64,000 nt of DNA from Candidula unifasciata (lineage: Eukaryota; Mollusca; Gastropoda; Stylommatophora; Geomitridae), in contig CAJHNH020006212.1 of assembly GCA_905116865.2 (NCBI GenBank), positions 377,501-441,500 on the forward strand, written 5' to 3'. The notes beneath the pieces were generated by a model that ran no database searches, was not told the DNA's origin, and saw only the letters and a program-made list of their open reading frames with translations. The position numbers and the translations under genes are program-made. Below are positions 1-11,100 of this stretch, one piece after another (position 1 is the stretch's first letter; each line of letters begins with the position of its first letter).

Positions 1-589
1 GGGGGGGGAGGGGGGAGGGGGAATTAAAATTTTAAATGTTAAAGGCATATTACGTATTGTAAGTCGAAGGTGCATTTCTGCTTAAGTTAACTAATGAGGT
101 GTGACATTGTTTGATGACGTACATGACGTTTTCTTAAATATATTACATTCAATTTGAATGTTTTATAAAGTGCACAAACGGTTGTCTTAGAAACTGACTG
201 AATTAATTAATAAAATCATGAATGTTAATAGGTTAAGTTAAAAATCTTTATCAAATTCACAATGTTGAATTAAAATTAAAAATTAAAACAAAATATTTAA
301 ACATGTAAAAACAAATTATTTAAAAAGTCTTCATCAATATTAAAGTTTAAAACTTTCAAATAATTAAACACATTTTCAAAGTTTTTAAACGTTAAACAAA
401 CAATGAAATGCACAGTAGTAAAAGTACAATTTTTAAAAAAAATTTGCATTGCAAAAAATTAACATGTTAAAATGTTTTCAATTTAAACAAAAATCATAAT
501 TTGCAAAAATCATAAAATTTAAAAATTGTGAAAACTTAAAAACTTGAAAGCAGCTTAAACGGTTTTTTTTTTTTTTTTTTTTTTTATTT
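1..589. other. AT-rich non-coding stretch
   Basis: The window opens with a G-rich run and continues as very AT-rich sequence with many short A and T runs, ending in a T run of about 20 near 565. No convincing coding exon, RNA gene or transposon end was seen. It is probably intron or upstream flank of the plus-strand NRF-6-like gene. Confidence 0.5.
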
Positions 590-663
590 GCATGACTTGA
601 GGAGCAGGAAGTTGTCAAGATGGCTGCTGACATGAAGAAAAGTTGTCAGTTCAGTGAAAATAG

Positions 664-857
664 TTGAGAAGATAACCGATAGAGAGTTAAAGACTTGAGA
701 AGATGACCGATAGAGAGTTAAAGACTTGAGAAGATGACCGATAGAGAGTTAAAGACTTGAGAAGATGACCGATAGAGAGTTAAAGACTTGAGAAGATGAC
801 CGATAGAGAGTTAAAGACTTGAGAAGATGACCGATAGAGAGTTAAAGACTTGAGAAG
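664..857. repeat. 31-bp minisatellite, about six copies
   Basis: Nearly identical 31-bp units built from GAGAAGATGACCGATAGAG and GTTAAAGACTT repeat head to tail about six times. It lies inside the degenerate CAAGATGGC region. Confidence 0.9.
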
Positions 858-1173
858 CACAGTGAAACTACAGGACACGACAGTTGTCAAGGTGGTCGCT
901 GTTTAGTAGAACATTTTAAAACATTCAGTGAATGACTTAAAAAAAAAAAAAGTTGTCTAGATGGACGCTGTCAATAAACTTGACATAGTCAGTGAAACAA
1001 AAGTTTAGCAAGATGGCTGCCAGTTTTTGAAAGACAGTCCGGTTACAGCTGCATGACCAGGCAAGAAAGTTGTAAATGAGACTCTTGTGAAAAAACTTGA
1101 TATGCCTGGTGGGACAGAAATAATTGGCAAGATGGCCACTGGATATTTAAAGACGCCAATTTTAGTGCATAAC

Positions 1174-1406
1174 TTACCCATATCCAATTTCGTCCTTTTT
1201 AGGACGAAATTTCTTGTCATTTGAAGCCCTACTCTGGCTTTTGCCATTGGCCGCAATATAGGCAGGCCATATATATATGGCCAAATGTCTGAACGCGGTT
1301 TCTGGGACCTCTCCACGGCGATCCTCATCCACATGGTGGCACTTTGTGTCATCGGGTGTTTATCGCTTGTGTGATGTCCTAGTGGGGTAGAAATTCAGTT
1401 CAGTTC
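1174..1406 (+). mobile_element. Short SINE-like retroposon, copy A
   Basis: This 233-bp segment is flanked on both sides by AGTGCATAAC (1164-1173 and 1407-1416), a perfect 10-bp direct repeat that reads as a target-site duplication. It is about 95% identical by eye to an inverted copy at 14409-14636. Its left end carries a hairpin with 11-bp perfect arms (AATTTCGTCCT) and a T-rich loop. Its right end finishes in a short TTCAG repeat like a retroposon tail, which suggests plus orientation. No clear tRNA A and B boxes were found. The family was not recognised. Confidence 0.75.
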
Positions 1407-2177
1407 AGTGCATAACGTGGCGAGAAAATGTCGCCAAGATGGCCGCGGTGAAATAAGCTGCCATGTTGTGAGAAATGGTTGGCTAGATGGCAGGCGGACA
1501 CTTAGAGACTTGAAATTAGCTGTGAAAATAGATAATAAAAAAGGTAACAAGATGGTGGACACTGAAGAATAGCTGACAATTTAACAACAGAAATTGGCAA
1601 GATAGCTAATAGACAGTTAGTGAATGGAGAAGAATAGTGAAAGTAGATAACAAGAAATGTATCGAGCTGATCACCGTGAAGAAACTTGACATGACCAGCG
1701 AAGTTCATCTGTTTGCAAGATGCTTCCTGGCCAGTGAGAGATATGCTAGCTGCAGTGCATGATTTGCCAAAGCAAAGCTATCGAGGTGACAAAATATTAT
1801 CAAGGGAGAGAACCGAGCTGAAAACAGGTGACCAAGGGACAAAACTGGGACCTGCCCGCAACAAGCTTATGTTGAACAATGCTAAAGTTCAAAATAGAAC
1901 TATACAATGCCAAATATTGTCAATGTAGAAAACTCGACGCCGTTAAGCCCATTCAGTTGATACTAACACCTCAGCATTGTTCTACTTGAGTTATAAACTT
2001 ACTTTGAATTTATTTTTCCATTTGTTAAAATATAAATTGATAATTCTACCAGTGTTTCTTCCACGGTTGGAGTCTGGCTGCAGACTATCAGTTCCATCTC
2101 CTGACTCCTATGATGCTTGTACCTTTTTATTAGTGAGTATTGTGTTTCCCCTAATGTCGCGGAAATAAATGTGTATT

Positions 2178-3470
2178 CCTCAACTGTCTATATCAGAGTC
2201 AGTACCTCAGCTGTCTATATCAGTGTCTGTACCTCAGCTGTCTATATTAGAGTCTGTACCTCAGCTGTCTATATCAGTGTCTGTACCTCAGCTGTCTATA
2301 TCAGTGTCAGTACCTCAACTGTCTATATCAGTGTCTGTACCTCAGCTGTCTATATTAGAGTCTGTACCTCAGCTGTCTATATCAGTGTCTGTACCTCAGC
2401 TGTCTATATCAGTGTCTGTACCTCAGCTATCTATATCAGTGTCTGTACCTCAGCTGTCTATATCAGTGTCTGTACCTTAGCTGTCGATAAAAGTGTCAGT
2501 ACCTCAGCTGTCTATATCAGAGTCTGTACCTTAGCTGTCTATATCAGTGTCTGTACCTCAGCTGTCTATATCAGTGTCTGTACCTCAGCTGTCTATATCA
2601 GAGTCTGTACCTCAGCTGTCTAAATTAGTGTCTGTACCTCAGCTGTCTATATCAGTGTCTGTACCTCAGCTGTCTATATCAGAGTCTGTACCTCAGCTGT
2701 CTATATCAGTGTCTGTACCTCAGCTATCTATATCAGTGTCTGTACCTCAGCTATCTATATCAGTGTCAGTACCTCAGCTATCTATATCAGTGTCAGTACC
2801 TCAGATGTATATTTTAGTGTCAGTACCTCAGCTATCTATATCAGTGTCAGTACCTCAGATGTATATATTAGTGTCAGTACCTCGGCTGTCTATTCCTTAG
2901 ATGTATATCCCAGAGTCTTTACCTCAGCTGTCAATACCTCAGATATATACATCAGAGTCTTTACCTCAGCTGTCAATACCTCAGATGTATACATCAAGAG
3001 TCTTTACCTCAGCTGCCAATACATCGGTTTCTATACTGCAGGTGTCTATACCTCGGCTGTCTATATCAGTCTATACCTCAGCTGTCTATACTTAGGCTGT
3101 CTATACTTAGGCTGTCTATACCTCGGCTGTCTATATCAGAGTCTATACCTCAGCTGTCTATACCTCAGCTGTCTATACCTCAGCTGTCTATACTTAGGCT
3201 GTCTATATCAGTCTATACCTCAGCTGTCTATACCTCAGCTGTCTATACTTAGGCTGTCTATATCAGAGTCTATACCTCAGGTGTCTATACTTAGGCTGTC
3301 TATATCAGTCTATACCTCAGCTGTCTATACTTAGGCTGTCTATATCAGAGTCTATACCTCAGCTGTCTATACCTCAGCTGTCTATACTTAGGCTGTCTAT
3401 ACGTCAGACGTATATTTCAGAGTCTATACCTTAGCTGTCTATACCTCAGATGTCTATACCTTACGTATGT
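2178..3470. repeat. 27-bp minisatellite with degenerate 3' half
   Basis: Units of 27 bp (core GCTGTCTATATCAGTGTCTG followed by TACCTCA) repeat more than 25 times to about 2890. The array then decays into shorter and mixed units (TCTATACCTCAGCTG, TCTATACTTAGGCTG) up to about 3470, followed by a TATG-rich tail. The period is a multiple of three, so long open frames arise without selection. It is probably intronic or upstream of the NRF-6-like exons. Confidence 0.9.
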
Positions 3471-3609
3471 ATGCATATGGGTGCATGTAGGTGTATGTTG
3501 TCTGATTATGTGTGTATGTGTGTATGTATGTATGTAGGTATGTAGGTATGTAGGTATATAAGAGGACTACACTGCATATAAACTTGTAATTAATAATACT
3601 GTTCACTAA

Positions 3610-4815
3610 CCCTCTTGTTTAACTCTAAAAGTGTCAGATGTGGGACGATCTGTGTCAGTCGACCTGCATGCTCATCTTGCTCTAACTCTAAAAGTGTCAG
3701 ATGTGAGACGATCTGTGTCAGTCGACCTGCATGCTCATCTTGCTCTAACTCTAAAAGTGTCAGATGTGGGACGATCTGTGTCAGTCGACCTGCATGCTCA
3801 TCTTGCTCTAACTCTAAAATTGTCAGATGTGAGACGATCTGTGTCAGTCGACCTGCATGCTCATCTTGCTCTAACTCTAAAAGTGTCAGATGTGGGACGA
3901 TCTGTGTCAGTCGACCTGCATGCTCATCTTGCTCTAACTCTAAAAGTGTCAGATGTGGGACGATCTGTGTCAGTCGACCTGCATGCTCATCTTGCTCTAA
4001 CTCTAAAAGTGTCAAATGTGGGACGATCTGTGTCAGTCGACCTGCATGCTCATCTTGCTCTAACTCTAAAAGTGTCAGATGTGGGACGATCTGTGTCAGT
4101 CGACCTGCATGCTCCTCTTGCTCTAACTCTAAAAGTGTCAGATGTGGGACGATCTGTGTCAGTCGACCTGCATGCTCCTCTTGCTCTAACTCTAAAAGTG
4201 TCAGATGTGAGACGATCTGTGTCAGTCGACCTGCATGCTCATCTTGCTCTAACTCTAAAAGTGTCAGATGTGGGACGATCTGTGTCAGTCGACCTGCATG
4301 CTTCTCTTGCTCTAACTCTAAAAGTGTCATCAGATGTGAGACGATCTGTGTCAGTCGACCTGCATGCTCCTCTTGCTCTAACTCTAAAAGTGTCAGATGT
4401 GGGACGATCTGTGTCAGTCGACCTGCATGCTCATCTTGCTCTAACTCTAAAAGTGTCAGATGTGAGACGATCTGTGTCAGTCGACCTGCATGCTCATCTT
4501 GCTCTAACTCTAAAAGTGTCAGATGTGGGACGATCTGTGTCAGTCGACCTGCATGCTCATCTTGCTCTAACTCTAAAAGTGTCAGATATGAGACGATCTG
4601 TGTCAGTCGACCTGCATGCTCATCTTGCTCTAACTCTAAAAGTGTCAGATGTGAGACGATCTGTGTCAGTCGACCTGCATGCTCATCTTGCTCTAACTCT
4701 AAAAGTGTCAGATGTGAGACGATCTGTGTCAGTCGACCTGCATGCTCATCTTGCTCTAACTCTAAAAGTGTCAGATGTGGGACGATCTGTGTCAGTCGAC
4801 CTGCAAGCTCATCTT
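3610..4815. repeat. 63-bp minisatellite, about 19 copies
   Basis: About nineteen 63-bp units with very low divergence. Most variation is a G/A switch in GATGTGGGACG versus GATGTGAGACG, and CTCATC versus CTCCTC. The only length change seen is a 3-bp CAT insertion near 4328. Two plus frames (about 403 and 406 codons) and one minus frame (246 codons) stay open because 63 is a multiple of three. No start context, splice sites or protein family support coding. Confidence 0.9.
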
Positions 4816-5013
4816 CAACACCTTAAAAAAAATTTAAAATCTGTGTATTAGATCTAAGAGGGGGAGAAGTGAGGGGACGTGTGAGAGGCTTAAGCACCCC
4901 AACCCTCCCAACCTAAAATATGTTGGGGTTTGGGGGGTAGGGGTGACTGATACCCCGAGCTGTGGCGGCCCTGATTAGTAGCTTTCTATATCATTTATAC
5001 TAATCAGTCACAG

Positions 5014-5112
5014 GTACTGTGGGATCGCAAGTTGTCTCCTGTTTGCCGTGGCCCAGATGATTTTGTCCGGAATTCTAGCTTACCACTTCAAAATGGTAGT
5101 CGGAACTATAAG
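5014..5112 (+). CDS. nrf-6: NRF-6-like gene, first visible exon
   Basis: The acceptor follows AATCAGTCACAG and the donor is AG|GTATGT. It encodes one hydrophobic segment (CLLFAVAQMILSGILAY) and ends with two bases of a codon completed by the next exon to give Arg. It is preceded by minisatellites, so the upstream exons are outside or unrecognised. Confidence 0.75.
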
Positions 5113-8100
5113 GTATGTATTCTGTTATTGCTTAGTTACAAGTGCATTCTTATTATTATTATTATTCTGAATCAATATGCACACGCCCTCACACACATGC
5201 TCTCGCGCCCCATCATTCACAAACACACAAGCCCCATATTATTTAAATAATTATCTGAAACACATGGATACATTCCACAGACAGCCGCTTGAACATCTAC
5301 ACTTCATCTACTTCCCGTTCTACACTCGGATCGGTCCTTTCGCTCTGGGTATCCTGACCGGGTACCTCATGTCCGCTCACAACGGCCGTGTCACCATGAA
5401 CAAGGTAAACACTGTTTCTGTCTCCCTTGCATGTTCTGTCAATAATTCAAAGCCAATACAATTTGTCTTTCGTTTCGGATAATGTTTTTCTTTTTCTTTC
5501 CAGAAGATCTTAGTATGGCCTCTGGTAACGTTCTTCTTGTTCTTCGTATTCACCGACTGTTGACTCCGGAAACGTCTGGTTCTTCGACAATTTCTGGTCT
5601 TTGCCCTTGTTCCACACATGAGCTTTGCATGCACATGCGTTTTATAGTGACTTATTTGTTTGCAGACTGTTGGTTCCTCGGCTCACAGGTAAATGCACTC
5701 TGCACGTTCCTCTAAAATTTTGCGAGAAGCTTTAACTTTCACAGATTACTTAGGATGGAAGCTCTGGAAAAAAAGTTTTACTGACATTTTTTTTAAGCGG
5801 GATTTTTTTTCTTCGGAGTAAATTCTCAATTCCAGAGTCATCTGTGTATTTATCAGATTAAAAAAAATATATCAGATGTACGAAAATGTCTCACACATAC
5901 TACACTGGTTTTCCAAGAAGTCCAATTTTTCTGCGGATTTTTTTTTCCCCCAGCCAACATTGTCTCAAAAGATAATTCGAAAGAAATTTAAACACACTCG
6001 CATTTCCATTTGAAGAATCATAATTCAAGCTACATTCAGATGCATGACATTTGGCAGGCATGGTTGATAACAATTGACCGTCCTTTTTTTTCGGAAATAT
6101 AAATACAAACCGGCGAAAGGCAATGCAAAACCACAGGTGTATTATTCCTAGTAAATCGTGCTTTAAAATATTACCTTGGACAGCCAAAAAGAGCAGCCAA
6201 GAGGTTTTGAAAAAGACGGGAGACCGAAGACAACTTATCACAGACCTCAAAAGGAGACAGTCATCATTTTTCGGCTATGTTATGAGAAGAGGGAAAATAG
6301 AACATTGTGTGACCACTAGAAAGATCTGTGGAAGGAGGATAGAGGAAGATTCTTGACAGTCTTGTTGCATGTTTTGGAGGTCTGTCGGCACACGAACTGA
6401 TACATGCTGCAGGAGATTGCAGATTGTGGAGAGGCATGATCGCCCACGCCAGTCGGCAAGGCACCTGATCATGATTTTGAAATACAAGAGGGAAAAAAAT
6501 GTATCTACACACGTAAAATTCACAGTCCAACTTTTAGGTCAGTGAAAAAATAATCACTTTGTTCACCTTAGGGCTTAGCCTACAGCCTATAGCTAAGCGG
6601 AAGTGCGCCAATGCTTATTCTGGATAGGGCATTGGCTCCACACACGCTCGACTTTAGCTATAAATAGTCCATACAGCTCTGCGGGGATTGCCGTTCTTGT
6701 GCAAGTCGGGAATCCGCTCTGTGTTCACAGTTTTTATCGAGGAAATGTATATACAAATTAAACCAGAGTTCCTAAAAATTTGCAACATATTTTATCGAAT
6801 AACATGTTATTTTGAAGGCAAATAAGTGTGCTGTTAAAATGTAACAATAAAGGCTCTTACCGAAAAAAACAAAAATGCTTTTGCTAGAGCCAACATGAAC
6901 ATAAACACCAATAACGTGTATAAATAAACAGGAAGTTATTGTCCAGCAAAAGTAAAGAAGCAGTAGCGCTAACCCTTTGATTCTAAAGGGGTATTGCATT
7001 AGATGACCCGGGGGTGGACGGGGGGCATTTGTACTTTATCAAATTTAGCACATGAAAATACTGCTGTGAAACATACACATGTCATACATAACATGAATAT
7101 AAATGATTGATAGTTATTATTACTTTAGTAGTCTACTACAACATTAAATTATACTGTTAGTTAATATTTAGTAAACAAGCAGCTGACTTGCTTAAAAAGT
7201 TTAGTAAACTACAAACAGTTTTTTTTTTAATGCACAGTCAATATGACATTTTTAATAATTTTTCACCCAGAGCAGCTTTCTTAACAGTACTATAGCACTA
7301 CTAAATATTTTTCCTCAAGGCACAAACAGAACAAACAAATGTCCAGTTTCATCTTGTTGGATAAAATCAGTTCACTATCATTGTGAATTTTTTTTTTTTT
7401 TTTGGTAACTGTTTAAATACATAATTCATATTTCTGAATACTGCATGCGACAACGCGTATAAGTATCATGAAAAATAAAAAAATAAAAAGTCGGGCGTGG
7501 CTCCACTTACCGATTCACCCGTCGGCGGATCGATAAACAACTCAGTCGCCAATGGGTGTTTGATTATCTGTTCCGTTCCGTTAAATGTAAAAAAAAGTTA
7601 AACAAATCTGACGCTTCAGCGTGCCACTGGGGCTTTGCTTTATTTGCGTCCTCCTTTCTGGGCGGGTTTGTTTTAAGGCGTGTTCGTGCGCCTTTTGTTT
7701 GTCACTTGTCCTCCTTGCCATTATCGGTGTTGGAGCTGATTCTTTAGCTGGTTGTCAGTCACAAAGTCACTGATTCCACCAGGGCAGTCGCCAAGAGCAA
7801 CCTTTCGAAACAAATAAGCCAGCACTGAGCCACCAACCACAAGGTCCTTTTCAGGGCCCCACTTAACTTCTTTTTTTGTGCTTTAATTTTTCACCTTTTA
7901 CATGTTTAAGGGTGTGAGCTTTTTTTTTTTTTTTTTTTGGCCTCTTTTTTTCGGTATTTTTTTTTCCTTGCCTTTTTTTCCCAATTTTTTATCGTTTTCT
8001 TCTGGCCACACATGGTATAGTGATAGTTGGAATAAAACACAGGGTTTGTAAAAAAAAAAAAAAAATAGAGGGCAGGAATGCTCCGTAGGAATATATAGTA

Positions 8101-11100
8101 AGGTCGAAGGATTAAGAGAGATAGATAGCTTGCTAGGTAAGGGGAGAGAGAAGTGGGATCCCATGGTTGGGTTCCCCTGGCTGACATCATTTGGTGGGTC
8201 CTCGCCTGCCGATCGGCTGATGAATTGCTTCACCATCATGTGCATCTCAGGGCTGCTACTTGTTTTGAGACAAGCACTGACGGTCATGGGTTTGCCATAC
8301 GTTTCAAAGTGGTTCCTCAGTTCTGTTCGGTGTGCTTTGTATTTGCTGCACGATATCAGAAAATGTTCCACAGTGTTGAGTTTCCAGCATTCCGTGCACA
8401 TCGGGCTTCTGGATCTCTCTTTCCAGGTCCCAAATCGCAGTCTCCACAGTGTGTTGATGGTTGGTAATTTTGTGGGTTCCTTGACTTGGGATCTGTAGCT
8501 GGGTTCTTTGAGTAGCCGATGCGCATGTCGCCCTTTTGTGCATCGGGCCCACTGTTGTATCCATACTGCACCGACGTACTCTTTAATGCGGGCCTTGCCC
8601 TCATTTTTGCCCAGTCCGATATCTAGGAAGTTATTGCTGACGGTCCCTCTCTTTGCCGCCTGGTCCGCCCATTCGTTACCCGGGATACCTCTGTGGGCGG
8701 GTATCCAGGCTAGAGTGACGGGGCAGCCCATTCGGCCGAGTTCGGTGGTGATAGTCAGGATCCTTTCCTTGATGTCGGATCGGGAGCATTTCCCTAGTCC
8801 CTCCAGGGCCATTACCGAGGACAGTGAGTCTGAGAAAATGATTAGTTTGGTCGGTGGGTCACCCGCCACTGCTTCTAGGGCTTTAAGTATTCCCATAAGC
8901 TCGGCGGTGCAGACCGCTGCGTGGGCAGGAAGTTTGAAGTGACGTTCCAGGGCCCGGTCGGGTATGACTATCCCGGCACCAACCTCTCCGTTTTGATTTT
9001 TAGATACGTCGGTGTAGACTGCTAGGGAGCCAGCGGCTAGTGTGTTGATGTACTCGCCTGCTAGGCTCCTAGCTTCGTCGGGGTCGGATCTTCTGGAGAT
9101 TTTTCTGGCGAGGCCGGTGTCGGTTGTCGGCAGCCGTAATTCCCACGGGGGGGGGGGGGGGATGGTACGTGTGAATTTTCTGTGGCAGAAAATTACCTCA
9201 GCTATTTCTGTTCTCTGTGTTTCCCTGGCGGTAATCCAGGCTGTCGGCCGTCCAAATTTTGATATCTGTTTAGTCCTATCTTCCCACAGGTATTGATTGG
9301 TCTGGAAGGCTTTGGTGGCTGGGTGATGGGGGCGGAGACCCGTGCTCATCCAGTAACCGTATACTAGCTGTTTCCTTCTAAGCTTCAAAGGGATGACACC
9401 TAGGGCGACTTCCATAGCTTCCCTGCTGGTTAATCTGTTGACGCCTAGGATGATTGAAAGTGCCTGGCACTGGATAATGTCTAGTTTCTTCAGATTGGTG
9501 TTGTCTTCAGCACCGTAGACTATGGAGCCGTAGTCTAGGTTCCCACTTATGAACGCTTTGTAGAACAGTAGCATCGTTTTAGTGTGGGCTCCCCACCCGG
9601 ATCCTTTAATGATTCTGAGCATGTTGATGTATTGTTTGCATCGATCGGTTGTGGCCTCCACATGCTTTTTCCAGTTCAACTGCTGGTCGAGAATCATACC
9701 GAGATACCGGGTGTGGGATCTTCTAACAATCGGGCGGTTGTGGATGGTCAGCGGGCAGTCGTGTTCACTAGATAGTTTGGAGGGTTTATTGTTGAAGACC
9801 ATTAGTGTCGACTTGTTCACGTTGATATTGAAACCCCATTTGACCATCCTTTTGCCACGTTGTTAAGTTCTTTTTGTAGTTTCTTGCTGGCAGCGCTTGC
9901 TTTGCGCCCGCTGCACCACAGAGCACAGTCGTCAGCAAACTGTGACAGCTCTACCTCAGGGCTGGTAAACTCCTGTAGCAGATCGTTTACCATGATGTTG
10001 AATATCATCGGGGAGATAACCGAGCCCTGAGGGTGCCTTTCTCCTGTATGTGCGTTCTGGAAACACTGTTCCTCACCGCAACTGTGAATGTTCTATCCTG
10101 GAGGAAGTTTCGCACGTATTGGAGGATTCGGCCAGCCACGCCTACTTTGTGGAGTTTGGCTATGGCCGCCTCTCTCCAGCACTGGTCATAGGCGTGGGCT
10201 AGATCCAGAAAGACTGCGACGGTTATCTTTCGGGCCCTGAACCCTCTTTTAACGTGGTATTCCAACCTGATAATTTGGTCTATCGTCGACCGTTCTGCCC
10301 TGAATCCGGACTGGGAGGCGCTATAGAGGTTCTTGCTTTCCATATGGAACTTGATTCGGTTATTCACTACGGTCTCCATTATCTTTCCTAGGTGGGAGGT
10401 GAGTGATATGGGGCGGTAGGAGTCGACACGCATGGTATCCTTGTTGGGTTTCAGGATGGGTATGACGGTGCTCGTTTCCACTGTTTGGGTATAACACCAC
10501 CCCGCCACACCAGGTTGAAGAGTTCTGTGAGGGCCGCTGGTGATTTTGCCGGCTGCATCTTCATGATCGCGTAGTTCAGGATGTCCGAGCCCGCGGCTGT
10601 ATTAGATTTCTCTTTGAGGGCAGAGACGACTTCGTACATCGTGAACTCCTGATCCATATAGTGTGGCACATTATCGATGTCCCGGTTCAGGTTCTCATCC
10701 TCGCACAGTTGCCGCCTTCTATCTCTTTCCTGCTGGCCTAGACTGTCGTTGGAACTAGTTTCGTAGAAATAGTTTCCGAGTCTGTCCGCTTTTTCTTGGT
10801 CAGAGATAGCATAGACGGGGAACTTCAGAGTCGGTATCGGTTTAATTTGTCTTGCGCCCTGGATGGCTTTGATTCGGCTCCACGCTTCTTTGGACGGGGT
10901 GCTAGCCGTGAGGCCCTGGCAGAATGATCTCCAGCTGACTTCTTTCGATTTTCGGACTGCTCTGTTAGCTTTATTTCGTTCTATTTTATATAGATCGAAG
11001 TTAACATTTGTCCTCAGGCGCCTGTATTTTTGTAGGGCCTTTTTTCTCGCCGCGTGAGTCTCTGTGCAGGAGTCATTCCACCAGGCCGCTGGAGGCTTGC

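Larger units (their letters stand above)
590..1730. repeat. Degenerate repeat carrying CAAGATGGC-type motifs
   Basis: About ten copies of a CAAGATGGC-like core recur at irregular spacing: near 616, 888, 954, 1008, 1127, 1433, 1481, 1548, 1597 and 1714. Around them recur shared words such as AGTTGTC, TGAAA and ACTTGACAT, so this is an old, diverged tandem repeat of about 50-100 bp. A short retroposon (1174-1406) interrupts it. The core resembles the YY1-type element with ATGG inside GCCGCCATCTTG read on the other strand. Regulatory function is only inferred. Confidence 0.5.

Noticed and set aside
3590..4851. Open frames of 403, 406 and 246 codons on both strands
   Set aside because: All are translations of the 63-bp minisatellite. 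They overlap each other in different frames, have no family resemblance and no splice or start context.
5377..5715. ORFs over the 5.4-5.7 kb intron region
   Set aside because: They overlap splice sites of the NRF-6-like gene in other frames or run into the intron; no family resemblance.
8130..8942. Plus-strand ORFs of 84-144 codons within 8.1-9.9 kb and 12.0-13.3 kb
   Set aside because: They are antisense shadows of the minus-strand LINE ORFs, which show clear RT, RNase H and zinc-knuckle motifs.
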